DNA of 64,000 bases, from NCBI GenBank assembly GCA_963731035.1, contig CAVSUY010000017.1:248001-312000 (forward strand), in the 5' to 3' direction. A program made the position numbers and the translations under genes. The stretch is from JAANXG01 sp963731035 (GTDB taxonomy: Bacteria; Pseudomonadota; Gammaproteobacteria; Arenicellales; JAANXG01). The notes below the pieces were generated by a model, which had not been told where the DNA came from, ran no database searches, and was given only the letters and a program-made list of their open reading frames with translations. This document shows, one piece after another, positions 57,374-64,000 of this stretch (positions within the stretch are counted from its first letter, which is position 1; every line of letters starts with the position of its first letter).

Positions 57374-58012
57374 ATGATTATATTCAAGGAAACCTCAAAA
57401 GACATATGGCTGCTTCTGCTGGTGATTCTGATGGCGATTGCAGCCAACCTTCCGGAAGAATTCGCCAGCGCCTATTCCATCGAGAAGAAGTACCTGCTGA
57501 TGGCTCTGACGGCGATCATAGTCGTCTCGATTCTGAGGTACGTCCGATTCACTCTCCTGCTGATGACCGCGGTGCTCGCGGCCGGCGCCAACCTTCCCGC
57601 GGAGCTGGCAGCACGCTTCAATATCGACCCGGCCATCATGTTCTTTACCCTGATCGTGATGGTGGTGGTCGCGGTGGTGAACCGGTTCCTGAACGTCGTT
57701 CCCGACAGGACACCTACCCGGCTCCAGAGCTCGGTGCACGGTGCGAGGGCGCTCATAAAGGCCATCTCCAGCGGAAACGTCAAGAACGTCCAGCGTCTGA
57801 TCCAGTCGGGCGTCAATGTCAATGTCACCACCTTGAGCGGGAAGACGCCTCTCATGCTGGCGGCGTTCACCGGCTACGCCGATATCGTTCAATTACTGAT
57901 AAGCGCCGGTGCCATTGTTCACGCCCGGGACCGGGATGGCAATACGGCCATGAGCATTGCCGATCGCAAGGGCTTCACCCGCATCAGGACGCTGCTTTCC
58001 ACCCAGGCCTGA
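57374..58012 (+). CDS. Membrane protein with ankyrin repeats
   Basis: 212 residues from ATG 57374 (an in-frame start at 57341 would add 11). Three hydrophobic segments in the first 110 residues, then about three ankyrin repeats: ARALIKAISSGNVKNVQRLI, SGKTPLMLAAFTGYADIVQLL and DGNTAMSIADRKGFTRIRTLL. The repeats mediate protein contacts, presumably on the cytoplasmic face. The role is unknown; the neighbour is a cyclic-nucleotide sensor. Confidence 0.75.
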   Translation: MIIFKETSKDIWLLLLVILMAIAANLPEEFASAYSIEKKYLLMALTAIIVVSILRYVRFTLLLMTAVLAAGANLPAELAARFNIDPAIMFFTLIVMVVVAVVNRFLNVVPDRTPTRLQSSVHGARALIKAISSGNVKNVQRLIQSGVNVNVTTLSGKTPLMLAAFTGYADIVQLLISAGAIVHARDRDGNTAMSIADRKGFTRIRTLLSTQA

Positions 58013-58177
58013 GAACCACTCCAGGCGATCGGACGTCACGAGGCGAGCCCGCAGGGGCAAATTGACACCGATCGTGCATTCACCGTCGCCGGTGGAAAAA
58101 GTGCGTCGAAATCCCTGTGATATAGTCCGCCGGATTCAGTCGTTGTTTTCCGTATCTCATCCACCGGCCGGGCCACC

Positions 58178-60028
58178 TTGGAAAGCATTGCATTGACCAA
58201 CGAAATGATCGCGGTGTTCGCGATCCTGGGGCTGACGGTATTTCTGTTTGCCTCGGAAATTGTCCGGGTGGATGTGGCATCCATGCTCATCCTGGTCATT
58301 CTCGGCTTGAGCTCGCAGGTGCCCGGCTACCGGGGGCTGGTGGACCAGAAGGAACTGTTCGACGGCTTCTCCAGCAACGCCGTAATTTCGATCATCGCCA
58401 TCATGATAATCGGCGCCGGTCTCGATAAGACCGGTGTCATGAGCAAGGTTGCCGCCAAGATCCTCCGCTACGCGGGACGCACCGAGGAACGCATAATTCC
58501 CACCGTCTCGGCGGTGGCCGCGGGCGTGTCGAGCTTCATGCAGAACGTGGCGGCGGCCGCGCTTTTCCTGCCGGTGGTGACCCGTATCTCGCGGCGTACC
58601 CAGATCCCTTTGTCCCGCCTGCTGATGCCGATGGGATTTGCCACAATCCTCGGCGGCACGGTGACCATGGTGGGTTCCAGTCCCCTGATACTGCTGAACG
58701 ACCTGATTCTGACATCCAACCGGACTCTGCCAGCGAATATGCCGCCCATGGAGCCCTTTCACTTGTTTTCCGTTGCACCCGTGGGTCTCGCCCTGGTGGC
58801 GGCGGGCATTGGATACTTCGCCCTCAGTCGCCGCCTGGTGCTTCCCCGGGCGGGGGAAAAGGTCGCCGGGTCCGACAACCTCCAGCATTTCCGGGATCTG
58901 TACGGTATCGAGGGCCAGATTTACGAGCTTCGAGTCACGTCGGGCAGTGACCTGGTGGATGTGCAGCTCCGTGATGTCGAGGAGCGGGGTAGAGCGGGTT
59001 GGATTCTGGGGGTGCGAACGGGCAAGGAATTTCATCTCGTGCCCGGCCGTGACGCATGGATTCGTGCCGGCTCTGAGTTGGCAATCATGGGCTCGAGAAA
59101 GGAGGTGGAGCTCTATGCCGAGCGTCACGGTCTGGCCCTGAAGCCGGAAATCGAATCGTTTTCGGAGTATCTCAGCGTCACCAGCGCAGGCATCGCGGAG
59201 GTCGTCATTCCGCCGGACTCGGAACTCATCAACAAGTCGGTCGGGGAGGTGGAGTTCCGAAAGAAATACGGCGCCAAGATCCTGGCGATCTATCGTGTCA
59301 ATGAAGTCCTCGACTCAGACATCCCCAACATTACTTTTCAGGCGGGGGACACCTTGATCATCCACACGCGTTGGGAGGACCTGACTCTACTCGCCAACGA
59401 TTCGAACTTCGCGGTGGTCACCGACTTTCCCCGGGAAACCTATCGTCCCGACAAGCTCCGCATCGCGGCTGGATGCTTCGCTTTCTCCGTTCTGCTGATC
59501 ATATTCACCGACGTTCGCTTGTCCGTGGCACTGATGGCGGGCGCCATCGGCATGGTAACGTTCGGTGTTCTTCGTATGGAGGAAGCGTACCGCGCCATCG
59601 GCTGGCAGTCGGTATTCATTCTGGCGAGTCTCATCCCCCTGGGGGTCGCCGTTGAACAGAGCGGCGCTGCGGCGTGGATGGCTAATGAGACCTTGAGGAT
59701 GCTCCAGGGAATGCCCGTGTGGATCCTTCAGTTGTACGTGGGTGTTCTTGCAACGATCTTCACCCTGGTGATCTCCAACGTGGGTGCAACCGTCCTGCTG
59801 GTTCCATTAGCTGTCAACATCGCTGTCCGGTCCGGCGGCGATCCCGCCGTATTCGCGCTCACTGTCGGACTGGCAACCTCCAACTCCTTCCTTATACCGA
59901 CTCACCAGGTCAACGCTTTGATCCTCGGGCCCGGCGGGTACCGGGTGGCGGATTTTCTGCGGGCGGGGTCGGCGATGACCGTTATCTACCTGATAGTCAT
60001 CACCGCCATGCTCGCTCTGTTCTATTGA
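58178..60028 (+). CDS. SLC13/ArsB-type permease with TrkA-C domains
   Basis: 616 residues with about ten membrane helices split by a cytoplasmic insert holding two TrkA-C (RCK-C) domains (LRVTSGSDLVDVQL and VIPPDSELINKSV pieces), each ending like a ligand site (WIRAGSELAIMG, FQAGDTLIIHT). Membrane motifs SFMQNVAAAALFLPV and NVGATVLLVPLAVNIAVRSGG fit the ion-transporter superfamily (SLC13, CitMHS, ArsB). The transported anion, for example sulfate, dicarboxylate or citrate, cannot be fixed. The TTG at 58178 is used; an ATG at 58205 is possible. Confidence 0.8.
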   Translation: MESIALTNEMIAVFAILGLTVFLFASEIVRVDVASMLILVILGLSSQVPGYRGLVDQKELFDGFSSNAVISIIAIMIIGAGLDKTGVMSKVAAKILRYAGRTEERIIPTVSAVAAGVSSFMQNVAAAALFLPVVTRISRRTQIPLSRLLMPMGFATILGGTVTMVGSSPLILLNDLILTSNRTLPANMPPMEPFHLFSVAPVGLALVAAGIGYFALSRRLVLPRAGEKVAGSDNLQHFRDLYGIEGQIYELRVTSGSDLVDVQLRDVEERGRAGWILGVRTGKEFHLVPGRDAWIRAGSELAIMGSRKEVELYAERHGLALKPEIESFSEYLSVTSAGIAEVVIPPDSELINKSVGEVEFRKKYGAKILAIYRVNEVLDSDIPNITFQAGDTLIIHTRWEDLTLLANDSNFAVVTDFPRETYRPDKLRIAAGCFAFSVLLIIFTDVRLSVALMAGAIGMVTFGVLRMEEAYRAIGWQSVFILASLIPLGVAVEQSGAAAWMANETLRMLQGMPVWILQLYVGVLATIFTLVISNVGATVLLVPLAVNIAVRSGGDPAVFALTVGLATSNSFLIPTHQVNALILGPGGYRVADFLRAGSAMTVIYLIVITAMLALFY

Positions 60029-60037
60029 GGGAATGAG

Positions 60038-60122
60038 GGATCGCGGCTAAAGCCGCTCCTACAATCCCGGGTTGTCCGTGGTGCCGAACCACGGATTGTA
60101 GGAGCGGCTTTAGCCGCGATCC
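60038..60122. repeat. REP-like inverted pair, locus 4, perfect 30-bp arms
   Basis: The arms 60038-60067 and 60093-60122 are perfect inverted copies of 30 bp (core TAGGAGCGGCTTTAGCCGCG), each itself partly palindromic, separated by 25 bases. It fills the gap between two convergent genes and could stop transcription from both sides. Confidence 0.8.
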
Positions 60123-60130
60123 TACCGTCG

Positions 60131-61429
60131 TCACCTCTCGGGAATCAGCCCCCGCGGCGCGAACCGCATTACAAGGAGCAGTATCGCGCCCATCAACACG
60201 AACCGCATATAGGCCGCGCCCGCGATGAGGTGCTCCTTGAGCACGTTGCCCTGATCCAGGGGCAGGGTAATGGTCCGCATGAACCAGTCTCCGAACGGCG
60301 CCGCCTCGACCCACAGGAACCAGATGATGAAGCCTCCCAGCACCGCGCCCCAGTTGTTCCCGGAGCCGCCGAGGATGACCATGACCCAGATCAGGAACGT
60401 GAAGCGCAGAGGGATGTAGCTGGTGGGGGTGAACTGGCCGTCGAGGGTGGTCATCATCGCCCCGGCGATGCCGCAGGTGGCACAGCCGAGAATGAAGACC
60501 TGCAGATGGCGCCGGGTGACGTCCTTGCCCATAGCGTTGGCTGCATCGCGGTTGTCCCGGATGGCTCGCATCATGCGTCCCCAAGGGGATTTCAGTGCCC
60601 GCTCGGCAAACCACATGACGATGCCCAGGACGATCACGAACAGCGTCGTGTAGCAGATCTTGACGAACACGCTGGCCGCGTCCGATATGTCTGTCGCCCC
60701 CAGCCAGTGCGCGAGGCTGATGAACCATCCCTCCTGGACGAGATTCACTTCATAGGGAACCGGCCGCGGCAGCCCGGTGACGTTCTTGACGCCCCGGGTG
60801 AGCCACTCCTCGTACTTGATGATCGCGATGATGATCTCGGATATACCGAGGGTCGCGATGGCGAGGTAGTCCGCCCGTAGCCCCAGGGCGATCTTGCCGA
60901 TAAACCAGGCGGCGCCGGCGGCGGCGAGACCGCCTGCGGCCCATGAGATCACGATGGGCAGATTCATGCCGCCCAGGTAACCTGTCTGGGCCGGGTCTAC
61001 CGCCTCGATACGGTCCACGGCGGGCAGATAGAAATACCGGATAACGAAGAATCCGACGATGATGAGGATAGTGGTGACCGGCAGCTTCAGATACGGTGGG
61101 ACCTTACGGCGGACCCACATGGTGACTAAGACTGTTGCAACAAGACTCACGAACGACAGGATGATACCTCTGCCGCCGACCGCCCAGGATTCGTGGACCG
61201 GCGGCATGGACACGAGGACCGCGGCCAGGCCACCGAGCGCGGTGAACCCCATGATCCCGACGTTGAACAGTCCCGCATAACCCCATTGCATGTTGACGCC
61301 CAGGGCCATGATGGCCGAGATCAGGCACAGATTCAGGATATTGAAGGCTACATTCCAGCTCTGGTAAAAGCCCACGCCCAGCAGGACCAGTACTATCATG
61401 CCGTAATAAATGGGTACTTTACGTGTCAT
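60131..61429 (-). CDS. livM: Branched-chain amino acid ABC permease LivM
   Basis: 432 residues, about ten membrane helices, inner-membrane half of the channel. The conserved EAA-like loop AERALKSPWGRMMRAIRDNRDAANAMGKDV and LDGQFTPTSYIPLRFTFLIWVMVILGGSGNNWGAVLGG are typical. The start overlaps the livH stop (ATGA at 61426-61429). An insert of membrane-proximal sequence near residues 100-160 makes it longer than many LivM proteins. Last gene of the liv unit. Confidence 0.92.
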   Translation of the reverse strand: MTRKVPIYYGMIVLVLLGVGFYQSWNVAFNILNLCLISAIMALGVNMQWGYAGLFNVGIMGFTALGGLAAVLVSMPPVHESWAVGGRGIILSFVSLVATVLVTMWVRRKVPPYLKLPVTTILIIVGFFVIRYFYLPAVDRIEAVDPAQTGYLGGMNLPIVISWAAGGLAAAGAAWFIGKIALGLRADYLAIATLGISEIIIAIIKYEEWLTRGVKNVTGLPRPVPYEVNLVQEGWFISLAHWLGATDISDAASVFVKICYTTLFVIVLGIVMWFAERALKSPWGRMMRAIRDNRDAANAMGKDVTRRHLQVFILGCATCGIAGAMMTTLDGQFTPTSYIPLRFTFLIWVMVILGGSGNNWGAVLGGFIIWFLWVEAAPFGDWFMRTITLPLDQGNVLKEHLIAGAAYMRFVLMGAILLLVMRFAPRGLIPER

Positions 61430-62439
61430 TCGATCACCTTGCCCCGGATAATTCCGGTCGGTCTGACCAATAGCACAACGACGAGTATGATGAACGACAC
61501 CGCGTATTTGTAGTTCGTCGAGAGGAGTTGCACCAGTCCGTGCGGCGCCCAGTCGTGGGGACCGAGGTAGGCGAGGAACTTCCTGTAGGGGTAGGTCAGT
61601 ATGACTTCGGAGTAGGCGACAACGAACCCGCCCAGGATCGCGCCCACCGGCTGCCCGATCCCCCCGAGAATCGTGGCGGCGAAGATCGGCAGCAGTATCT
61701 GCAGGAATATGAAAGGCCGGTAGCTCTTGTCCAGGCCGAACAGGGTGCCGGCGACGGTGGCCAGCACCGCGGTGATGATCCAGGCAATCATCACGACCCG
61801 GTCCGGATCGATCCCGGACAAGAGGGCGAGGTCCTCATTGTCGGAGTAGGCGCGCATGGCTTTGCCGGAGCGCGTCTTCTGCAGAAACCAGAAAAGCACT
61901 CCCATGACGATGAACGCGACCACCACGGTGATGACCTGGGTCTGCTTGATGGCGATTCCCTCGCTCAGGCCGGTCATCTTTTCAAAGTTGAAGGCAGTGA
62001 CGATGAAACGTTCACCGTCGGAGAAGTTCTGATCCGCCGGCCCGATGATGATTCGCACGAGACCGGCGTAGACGAACATCACGCCCACGGATACGATGGC
62101 GAAGATGATCGGATTCGATCGCTTTTGGCGGTAGAACCGGAATACGAAGCGGTCGGTCACCAGGGCCATCGCGACGGCCACGAGAATGCCCACGGGCAGG
62201 GCCAGTAGCGCCGTGGGGAGCGGAGCGATGCCTATGCCCTGTCCCTGGAGAAACCAGGTGACGAGGATCGTCGCCATGGTACCGAAGGACATCAGCTCGC
62301 CATGGGCGAAGTTGGCGAATCGGAGGATGCCGAAAATCAGAGTCACCCCGAGTGCGCCGAGCGCGAGCTGGGCACCGTAAGCCGTCGCGGGGACGAGGAC
62401 GAAGTTGGCAAACAGGGCCAACGCGTTAAGGATATCCAT
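61426..62439 (-). CDS. livH: Branched-chain amino acid ABC permease LivH
   Basis: 337 residues, second permease of the importer: ALGALGVTLIFGILRFANFAHGELMSFG at the start and RSGKAMRAYSDNEDLALLSGIDPDRV, the loop that meets the ATPases. It follows livF directly, with no gap. The complex imports Leu, Ile, Val or related ligands such as urea or short amides in some liv paralogues. Confidence 0.93.
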   Translation of the reverse strand: MDILNALALFANFVLVPATAYGAQLALGALGVTLIFGILRFANFAHGELMSFGTMATILVTWFLQGQGIGIAPLPTALLALPVGILVAVAMALVTDRFVFRFYRQKRSNPIIFAIVSVGVMFVYAGLVRIIIGPADQNFSDGERFIVTAFNFEKMTGLSEGIAIKQTQVITVVVAFIVMGVLFWFLQKTRSGKAMRAYSDNEDLALLSGIDPDRVVMIAWIITAVLATVAGTLFGLDKSYRPFIFLQILLPIFAATILGGIGQPVGAILGGFVVAYSEVILTYPYRKFLAYLGPHDWAPHGLVQLLSTNYKYAVSFIILVVVLLVRPTGIIRGKVIE

Positions 62440-63144
62440 TCAACCCCCCAGGAAGGAACGTCGCACTTCAGGGTTTGCCAGCAGTGCTTTCCCGGTGTCG
62501 GTGAAGCGGTTCTGGCCTTGTACCAATACGAAGCCGTGGTTGGCGATCTCCAGGGCCTGACGGGCGTTCTGCTCCACCATCAGGATAGCGATGCCGGTCC
62601 TGGCTATTTCGAGAATGCGGTCGAACAGATCGTCCATGACGATAGGGGAAACGCCGGCAGTCGGTTCGTCCAGCATGAGCAGCTTCGGCTTAGTCATCAG
62701 GGCGCGGCCCACCGCCACCTGCTGGCGCTGTCCACCGGACAGCTCTCCGGCCGGTTGGTTGCGTTTTTCCTTCAGGACCGGAAACAGGTGATACACCTGC
62801 TCCATAGTGTCGCTGATATCGCCCTCCCTGGTGAATGCGCCCATCTCGAGGTTCTCCTCCACGGTGAGGGAGACGAAGACGTTGTGATTCTGTGGCACGA
62901 ATGCCATGCCTATGTGGACCCGGTCCTGGGGCGGCATGCGGGTGATGTCCTGGCCGTCGAGGACCACCGACCCCTCGCGCAGCTGGAGCATGCCGAACAC
63001 CGCTTTCATAGCGGTGGACTTGCCTGCTCCGTTGGGCCCTACCACCACCGCGATCTCGCCCTTTTCCACGGTGATATCGCAGTGCTCGATGATGTCCGCG
63101 CCGCCGTATCCCCCCGTCATATCCAATGCCGAGAGAAACTTCAT
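62440..63144 (-). CDS. livF: Branched-chain amino acid ABC ATPase LivF
   Basis: 234 residues from ATG 63144, which overlaps the livG stop by 4 bases. Walker A VGPNGAGKST, signature ELSGGQRQQVAVGRAL, Walker B LLMLDEPTAGVSP. The longer frame to 63276 is a shadow of livG. One of the two ATPases of the importer. Confidence 0.94.
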   Translation of the reverse strand: MKFLSALDMTGGYGGADIIEHCDITVEKGEIAVVVGPNGAGKSTAMKAVFGMLQLREGSVVLDGQDITRMPPQDRVHIGMAFVPQNHNVFVSLTVEENLEMGAFTREGDISDTMEQVYHLFPVLKEKRNQPAGELSGGQRQQVAVGRALMTKPKLLMLDEPTAGVSPIVMDDLFDRILEIARTGIAILMVEQNARQALEIANHGFVLVQGQNRFTDTGKALLANPEVRRSFLGG

Positions 63145-63923
63145 GCCTCCGACTCCGCCGTGTGTCGCCTTCCCGTCCCGAGGTAGGCCTCGATTACGTC
63201 TTCGTTGTTCTTGACCTCCTCCACGGTCCCCTGCGTCAGCAGCTTGCCTTCGGCCATGACTATGACCGGGTTGCACAGCCGCGCTATGAAATCCATGTCG
63301 TGCTCGATCAGGCAGAAGGTGTAGCCGCGTTCTTCGTTGAGGCGCTGAATGGACGTGCCGATTGTCTTCAGCAACGTGCGGTTGACGCCGGCACCGACCT
63401 CGTCGAGGAATACGATCTTGGCATCGACCATCATGGTGCGGCCAAGTTCGAGGAGTTTCTTCTGGCCTCCGGAAAGATTACCTGCGAGCTCGTTCTCAAG
63501 GTGAGAGATTTGAAGAAACTCGGCCACCTCGTGAGCCCGTTTCTTTATCTCCTCCTCGTTCTCCAGCACGCGCTTGTAGTTGAACCAGGCGTGCCTCAAT
63601 TGCTCCCCCGGCTGGTCCCCCGGCACCACCATCAGGTTTTCCAGCACGGTGAGGGTGGAGAATTCGTGGGCGATCTGGAACGTACGCAGCAGTCCCTTGT
63701 TGAACAGCTGGTGGGGTTCAAGACCGGTAACGTCCTCATCGTCGAGGTAGATGTGACCCGAGGTGGGTTTGAAAACGCCCGCTATGACGTTGAAAAGGGT
63801 CGTCTTGCCCGCGCCATTGGGTCCGATCAGGCCCGTGATCGAGCCCTTGTCAATTTCGAGGGAGACACCGTCCACGGCATGGATGCCGCCGAAGTGCTTG
63901 GAAAGGTCTGCCACCGAGATCAT
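63141..63923 (-). CDS. livG: Branched-chain amino acid ABC ATPase LivG
   Basis: 260 residues. Walker A GPNGAGKTT, signature NLSGGQKKLLELGRTM, and VFLDEVGAGVNRTLL in the Walker B region, where the usual DEP is DEV. The C-terminal EHDMDFIARLCNPVIVMAEGKLLTQGT is typical of LivG. First liv gene in the window; the binding protein gene (livK-type) probably lies beyond the right edge. Confidence 0.93.
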   Translation of the reverse strand: MISVADLSKHFGGIHAVDGVSLEIDKGSITGLIGPNGAGKTTLFNVIAGVFKPTSGHIYLDDEDVTGLEPHQLFNKGLLRTFQIAHEFSTLTVLENLMVVPGDQPGEQLRHAWFNYKRVLENEEEIKKRAHEVAEFLQISHLENELAGNLSGGQKKLLELGRTMMVDAKIVFLDEVGAGVNRTLLKTIGTSIQRLNEERGYTFCLIEHDMDFIARLCNPVIVMAEGKLLTQGTVEEVKNNEDVIEAYLGTGRRHTAESEA

Positions 63924-63941
63924 TTTCTATTTCTTGTAAAT

Positions 63942-63972
63942 GAGACGGTCAGGACGAAGTCCTGACCGTCTC
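63942..63972 (-). terminator. Hairpin upstream of livG
   Basis: GAGACGGTCAGGAC (63942-63955), loop GAA, GTCCTGACCGTCTC (63959-63972): a perfect 14-bp stem. On the minus strand it is followed by ATTTACAAG, only a short T run. It may partly stop transcripts of an upstream gene so that the downstream liv genes are made at a lower level. Confidence 0.55.
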
Positions 63973-64000
63973 GTCTCTGTTGTCCGACTACGAAAGACCC

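Overview
The window comes from a high-GC gammaproteobacterium. The 16S and 23S genes, the rrn layout (16S, tRNA-Ile, tRNA-Ala, 23S, 5S) and housekeeping genes such as tyrS of the short TyrZ-like type, anmK, malate synthase G and glnS all fit. I cannot name the genus from sequence alone. Traits in the window include isoprenoid synthesis through mevalonate, hopanoid-type lipid genes, a class I polyhydroxyalkanoate synthase, glutathione-dependent formaldehyde oxidation, Trk potassium uptake and a branched-chain amino acid ABC importer.

Layout. 1-6.7 kb: peptidoglycan recycling and hydrolysis genes (anmK, M23 peptidase) diverge from tyrS, followed by an EamA exporter, a carboxymuconolactone-decarboxylase-like protein and frmA. 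7.0-12.9 kb: a complete rrn operon with promoter, boxA sites, processing stems and terminator. Its 23S gene carries a strongly paired intervening sequence in helix 45, and its spacer carries a palindromic repeat. 13.0-18.5 kb: a three-domain GT-A / PqqD-like / GT90 protein, an orphan TonB-like protein and malate synthase G. 18.5-18.7 kb and 39.6-39.8 kb: two 213-bp near-identical copies of a structured element with terminal inverted repeats (MITE-like), the first before apt and the second before yjbQ.

19.4-28.3 kb, minus strand: the most striking block. Reading 5' to 3' it encodes squalene synthase, HpnG-like phosphorylase, diphosphomevalonate decarboxylase, phosphomevalonate kinase, a single 752-residue fusion of class II HMG-CoA reductase with mevalonate kinase, type 1 IPP isomerase, the radical SAM enzyme HpnH and a lipoprotein hydrolase. 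Gaps are tiny or overlapping, so it looks like one transcription unit coupling mevalonate to squalene and extended-hopanoid synthesis. HMG-CoA synthase, prenyl synthase and squalene-hopene cyclase are not in the window.

28.4-38.6 kb: a DUF502 membrane protein, nitroreductase, gamma-glutamyltransferase, a second zinc alcohol dehydrogenase, several poorly known proteins (a DUF4344 metallopeptidase, a 68-residue protein, a DUF1439-like protein, a GFA protein, a cytochrome c'-like lipoprotein), yceI with cytochrome b561, and glnS. 38.8-49.6 kb: an ACT-V4R protein, yjbQ, trkH-trkA, a GNAT pseudogene, an MFS transporter, phaC with a palindromic operator, dusA, an SRPBCC-like protein and a DsbA-family protein. 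50.1-55.0 kb: a GldA-GldF-GldG type ABC system whose fourth gene (DUF4340) is frameshifted. 55.1-60.0 kb: ilvD, a cyclic-nucleotide-binding domain protein, an ankyrin membrane protein and an SLC13-type permease with TrkA-C domains. 60.1-64 kb: livM, livH, livF and livG on the minus strand, with a hairpin upstream of livG.

No CRISPR array, prophage or transposase gene is visible. Short inverted REP-like pairs sit in four intergenic gaps.
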